From positions 1 through 7,185 of the forward strand of contig CADCUW010000143.1 in NCBI GenBank assembly GCA_902805985.1: DNA of 7,185 bases. The letters run 5' to 3'. Below, one piece after another: positions 5,178-7,185 of this stretch; position 1 is the first letter of the stretch; each line of letters starts with the position of its first letter. The translations under genes and the position numbers were made by a program. The stretch is from an uncultured Rubrobacteraceae bacterium (GTDB taxonomy: Bacteria; Actinomycetota; Rubrobacteria; Rubrobacterales; Rubrobacteraceae). The notes under the pieces are model-generated. The model worked only from the letters and a program-made list of their open reading frames with translations, ran no database searches and was not told the DNA's origin.

Positions 5178-5621
5178 CTAGCCACGAGAGCACGGGACCG
5201 CCCCGGTCTCGTGCTCGATCCTCGCATCGTAGACCTGCCAACCCCCGTCGATGCGGGCGGCCAGGCGGGAGTCGGGGTCGTGCCCCTCGAGGCGGTACAG
5301 CGGCGTGCCCGGCTCCAGCTGGCCGGCGACCACGTTTCCCGAGCGCCCCCCCGGCCGCGGGTCGTCACCGCCTTGAAGCTTGACGTCCGTCCTAGCGTAC
5401 GCCGATGAACGGTCCACCCGCCCTGCGGTGACCCCGCCCGCTTGCAGTTGGATGGCCTCGTAGGTGATGCCGCCGAGGCAGACGAAGTCGCCGTAGCCGA
5501 GCATAAGCCCCGTCTCGCCCCGGGAGCAGCCGATCGTCATCAGCGCCGCGCATGCGAGGAGCGCCACCACCCTCGTCACCACGGACGGTACGTATCCCTT
5601 CTTCGTCGCGCATCCGTCCAT
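5178..5621 (-). CDS. Small predicted lipoprotein of unknown function
   Basis: A 147-residue protein. The ATG at 5621 is preceded by a modest GCAGAGG site and opens a long signal peptide: basic TKK near the start, a hydrophobic run VVALLACAALMTI at 18-30, and a lipobox-like TIGC with C32 as the probable lipidated residue. The lipobox is imperfect because the usual leucine at -3 is threonine. Two more cysteines lie at 48 and 144. The region 101-134 (QLEPGTPLYRLEGHDPDSRL and the following GGWQVYDAR) resembles a motif I recall from small Gram-positive lipoproteins, in which a GTPxY segment is followed by a GxDP-RLA segment. I cannot name the family. The last 12 or so codons overlap a strong hairpin, so the C-terminus may have been extended by sequence derived from the terminator. 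It is the only gene in its unit. Confidence 0.72.
   Translation of the reverse strand: MDGCATKKGYVPSVVTRVVALLACAALMTIGCSRGETGLMLGYGDFVCLGGITYEAIQLQAGGVTAGRVDRSSAYARTDVKLQGGDDPRPGGRSGNVVAGQLEPGTPLYRLEGHDPDSRLAARIDGGWQVYDARIEHETGAVPCSRG
5188..5216 (-). terminator. Hairpin overlapping the end of the lipoprotein gene
   Basis: A 13-bp stem with one mismatch (5188-5200 with 5204-5216) around a three-base loop. It has the same GACCGGGG-type composition as the terminator beside copy 1. Unusually it lies upstream of the stop codon at 5178, inside the reading frame. Confidence 0.55.
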
Positions 5622-5692
5622 CCGCCGCCTCTGCAAACTAGAACGCCAGGGGCCTCCTGACCATCCTACAACTGCCGGAGTTGTGGGGTTCC

Positions 5693-5903
5693 CTACTTCC
5701 GAGAACCCCCTCAAGAAACTGTCTGAAAAGGGGTCGGAGCAACGCTCTGAGCGCTAATTTGGTCGGTATATGGGGCCAAAACAGGCCCAATAGCTCCGCT
5801 TCGGTGCCCTCAGAGGCCACGTCTCACCTACCTTCGGGACTTTTCAGACAGTTTCAAGCCGAAGTTCGCAGAACACTTCTTAGCGGTAGTACGGGTGCTT
5901 GGG
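5693..5903 (+). repeat. Intergenic repeat, copy 8, interrupted
   Basis: The left part (5693-5714, CTACTTCCGAGAACCCCC then TCAA) and the right part (5856 to about 5903, starting GCCGAAGTTC) are the two halves of one repeat, separated by a small mobile element. The right part is diverged after GAACACTTCTT: the CACGCACTC and GAATAAGG blocks are barely recognisable. Confidence 0.75.
5715..5855. mobile_element. 141-bp MITE-like insertion with 16-bp terminal inverted repeats
   Basis: The ends GAAACTGTCTGAAAAG (5715-5730) and CTTTTCAGACAGTTTC (5840-5855) are perfect inverse complements. Flanking AA on both sides (5713-5714 and 5856-5857) may be a two-base target duplication. Removing the element and one AA rejoins repeat copy 8 seamlessly, giving CCTCAAGCCGAAGTTC. 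It is too short to encode a transposase, so it is probably a non-autonomous derivative mobilised by a related insertion sequence elsewhere. The family cannot be named from the ends alone. Confidence 0.8.
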
Positions 5904-5973
5904 AAAACCCCCTCGGGAATCCCGCGAACCGGCACAGAACGGGCGCGCACGACCGCGTGGCAACAGATCACGG

Positions 5974-6005
5974 TTGACATCGTGTCGCGCGTGGTCCAGT
6001 ATAGA
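5974..6005 (+). promoter_or_regulatory. Likely promoter of the five-helix membrane protein
   Basis: A perfect -35 TTGACA at 5974-5979. Downstream, TATAGA is at 6000-6005 with a 20-base spacer, or CAGTAT at 5997-6002 with a 17-base spacer. Either could serve as -10. The TTGA(C/G)-N20-TATAGA arrangement also occurs before the RTX-like gene. Confidence 0.45.
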
Positions 6006-6019
6006 CTTACCGTGTAAGT
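6005..6019. promoter_or_regulatory. Palindromic operator-like site
   Basis: ACTTAC-CGT-GTAAGT is a perfect 6-bp inverted repeat around three bases, placed right where transcription would start after the -10 element. A repressor bound here would block the promoter. No regulator gene is visible in the window. Confidence 0.4.
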
Positions 6020-6047
6020 ATGCACGCGGAAGACAGGGGTGCGCGCG

Positions 6048-6560
6048 ATGGAGCAGGCGGGCGGTAGGTCTTACGTTTGGTACCCGGGCGTCTTGGCGGC
6101 CGGCCTGGTCGGGGCTTACGTCGGCTACCTTTTCACGGCTCTTCTCTACATCGTGGTCGGCGAGGTCCTGTTCTACTTCCTCTCGCTGTGTTTTACGGCC
6201 CTCCTCGCCGCGCTGTGCGCCGTCTTCGCGGGCGACGCCTTGGCCGGCAGGGGTCCCAGGGTGCGGCTGTGGTCCGTCGTTGGCGTGGGTCAGGCCGCCG
6301 CCGTTCTGGCGGCCCTGGCGAACACCGCCTTCGCGGATGCGGTTGGACTGTCCGCGCTCGGCCTCGGCCGTCAGATGCCCGCCAACGCGGCGGCGATAGC
6401 CGTGGTCTGCGGCGTGGCCGCCTGGGGGCTCCGCCGTCCGCCTACCGCTCCCTCGGCCGGGGCGAAGGACGGCAGGAGCGCGGTCCTGCTCGTCGGGCTG
6501 GCCCTGGTCCTGATCGTGGCCGCGGTGCTGATCTACGACTCCTTGAACCCCGGCGGATGA
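6048..6560 (+). CDS. Hypothetical membrane protein, about five transmembrane helices
   Basis: A 170-residue integral membrane protein. The ATG at 6048 has AGGGG eight bases upstream; the in-frame GTG at 6039 is an alternative adding three residues, with GGAAG before it. Hydrophobic segments lie at about 11-36, 38-62, 75-97, 112-128 and 145-164. A basic loop follows helix 2 (GRGPRVR) and another follows helix 4 (LRRPPTAPSAGAKDGR). By the positive-inside rule these loops would be cytoplasmic, but that puts helices 3 and 4 as a hairpin. No catalytic or transport motif is recognisable. It has its own likely promoter. The stop TGA overlaps an ATG (ATGA at 6557-6560), so a downstream ORF could be translationally coupled. 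Confidence 0.8.
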   Translation: MEQAGGRSYVWYPGVLAAGLVGAYVGYLFTALLYIVVGEVLFYFLSLCFTALLAALCAVFAGDALAGRGPRVRLWSVVGVGQAAAVLAALANTAFADAVGLSALGLGRQMPANAAAIAVVCGVAAWGLRRPPTAPSAGAKDGRSAVLLVGLALVLIVAAVLIYDSLNPGG

Positions 6561-6742
6561 CGCCCGGATCTGACGACCCCGTCGGCCTACCACGCGGGGA
6601 CCGGCACGCCGTGCAGGGCGGCCCCATCGACGGTGAGGTCGGCCTTCTCGCGAAGTCCTTTCCGCGCGCCGGATCGCCGCGCGGGTCTTCCGTCGGATTC
6701 CGAGAACCCCTTACCCGCGCTTGGGCGAACGCCGTAGGATGA
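6557..6742 (+). CDS. Possible small coupled ORF reading through a repeat remnant
   Basis: A 61-residue frame starting at ATGA with the preceding membrane gene's stop and ending in another ATGA with the first ATG of the next membrane gene. Its last 15 or so codons are encoded by the deleted repeat copy 9. There is no strong ribosome binding site (only GGCGG), the composition is low in hydrophobic residues, and open frames of this length are common in high-GC DNA. The double overlap is the only argument for it. Confidence 0.25.
   Translation: MTPGSDDPVGLPRGDRHAVQGGPIDGEVGLLAKSFPRAGSPRGSSVGFREPLTRAWANAVG
6694..6738 (+). repeat. Intergenic repeat, copy 9, internally deleted
   Basis: The left part TTCCGAGAACCCCTTAC (from about 6698) is joined directly to a version of the right part (CCGCGCTTGGGCGAAC). 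The whole right arm GAAGTTC and following block are missing. It lies between two rightward membrane-protein genes. Confidence 0.6.
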
Positions 6743-7017
6743 TCCCCGTGGTGGGAAGCCTGGTCCGGGGGGTCGTGCTGTTCGTCGTGCTCCTCCTGGG
6801 GGCCGCGGGGGGGGCCTGGCTGTCTTTGGCGGTCCTGTACCTGCTAACCGTGCCCGCGGAGCGGACCGTCGGGGGCGCGGCCTTCGCCGCCGTTTTGGCC
6901 CTGCTCGTCCTAGGGCTCGCGCTCCTGGCGCGGTGGGTTCACGGCGAGATCGGGCTCACCGCGTTCGTCGTCGTTGTCCTGCTCGGCGCGTTCCTCACCG
7001 GGCTGGTGGTCTCATGA
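6739..7017 (+). CDS. Hypothetical small membrane protein, three transmembrane helices
   Basis: A 92-residue very hydrophobic protein with helices at about 8-37 (probably including a GAAGG kink), 46-65 and 71-91. The loop ALLARWVHGEIG between the last two is the only clearly charged part besides PAERT. The ATG at 6739 has no good ribosome site. GTG codons at 6748 and 6751 are preceded by TAGGATGA at 6-9 bases and may be the true start, shortening the protein by three or four residues. No family is recognised. It may share transcription with the five-helix gene upstream, since no terminator lies between. Its TGA is followed after a single base by repeat copy 10. Confidence 0.7.
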   Translation: MIPVVGSLVRGVVLFVVLLLGAAGGAWLSLAVLYLLTVPAERTVGGAAFAAVLALLVLGLALLARWVHGEIGLTAFVVVVLLGAFLTGLVVS

Positions 7018-7082
7018 GGTTCCGAGAAGCCCCTCAGGGCGAAGTTCGCGGAACACTCCTTCCACGCACTCCGGTGAATAGG
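7018..7082 (+). repeat. Intergenic repeat, copy 10
   Basis: Nearly complete: GGTTCCGAGAAG at the left, GAAGTTC at 7041-7047, GCGGAAC, CCTTCCACGCACTCC and GGTGAATAGG. It starts immediately after the stop of the three-helix gene. The remaining 103 bases of the window after it show no supportable gene. Confidence 0.9.
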
Positions 7083-7185
7083 AGCGGGGGAGCGCCGTAC
7101 CGTCCGCCGGAGGCCCTTCGTGCTCGCGCCCTGATGGAGACTGTTGTCCTCCGGCTCGGCGGTGCGTCCCTCGAGAATCCACATA

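Larger units (their letters stand above)
5622..6047. other. Long intergenic region between divergent units
   Basis: These 426 bases carry no gene I can support. They contain the upstream region of the leftward lipoprotein gene, repeat copy 8 split by a 141-bp insertion, and a likely promoter with an adjacent palindrome for the rightward membrane protein. Confidence 0.6.

Noticed and set aside
4112..5368. Long leftward open frame of about 418 codons
   Set aside because: It crosses two repeats, the LPETG gene antisense and the CHRD gene in another frame; low-complexity Arg/Pro/Ser composition typical of a high-GC shadow frame.
5638..5820. Leftward reading frame across the MITE-like element as a transposase fragment
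   Set aside because: It starts inside the element, runs out through the inverted end into the repeat, and shows no DDE or HUH motif.
265..7082. Canonical integron attC sites
   Set aside because: The repeat lacks paired RYYYAAC and GTTRRRY ends. Only copy 1 has a GTTGAGT by chance in a diverged segment, and no tyrosine integrase is present.
265..7082. CRISPR array
   Set aside because: Repeats are about 66 bp, are separated by whole genes of 300 bp or more, and no cas genes are visible.
6939..7184. Leftward open frame at the right edge
   Set aside because: It runs through repeat copy 10 and into the three-helix gene antisense. All three leftward frames are open across 7083-7185, so openness says nothing.
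7134..7185. Possible rightward gene start (ATG at 7134) at the window end
   Set aside because: No ribosome binding site and only 17 codons visible; cannot be supported.

Overview
This is high-GC DNA that looks actinobacterial. I place it tentatively near Rubrobacter, because the glycine/aspartate-rich calcium-binding protein carries a Cys-flanked tail (ADRKDRVARDCERV) of a kind I associate with that group. Supporting features are GTG starts, strong AGGAG-type ribosome binding sites, GC-rich terminators with poor U-tracts, and an LPETG surface anchor. The assignment is an inference from style, not from a marker gene.

The layout is a string of short gene units separated by copies of one intergenic repeat of about 66 bp. 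I count ten copies or remnants, at about 265, 1156, 2434, 3090, 3846, 4534, 5090, 5693 (split by an insertion), 6694 (internally deleted) and 7018. All lie in the same orientation, while the genes between them point both ways. Left to right: the end or whole of a small hypothetical gene (+); an RTX-like secreted protein (-); a TolB/PD40-type lipoprotein (-); a pair of very small charged proteins (-); a cupin (+); a secreted CHRD-domain protein (-); an LPETG-anchored small surface protein (+); a small lipoprotein (-); a five-helix membrane protein (+), possibly a small coupled ORF (+), and a three-helix membrane protein (+). After the last full repeat about 100 bp remain with no supportable gene.

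Most leftward genes end at a GC-rich hairpin placed just to the right of a repeat. Several of these hairpins are related in sequence, so repeat plus hairpin looks like one module. One such hairpin (3170-3189) has no leftward gene ending at it and precedes the rightward cupin instead. One repeat is split by a 141-bp MITE-like insertion with perfect 16-bp terminal inverted repeats.

The genes do not form a pathway. What they share is location: at least five of the ten confident products are predicted to be exported, lipidated or sortase-anchored, and two more are integral membrane proteins. The arrangement resembles a cassette array: one gene or a tiny operon per repeat-bounded unit, in either orientation, with a constant repeat direction. 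No recombinase gene is visible and the repeat does not match canonical integron attC sites. The alternative is a genome-wide dispersed intergenic repeat that happens to be dense here.
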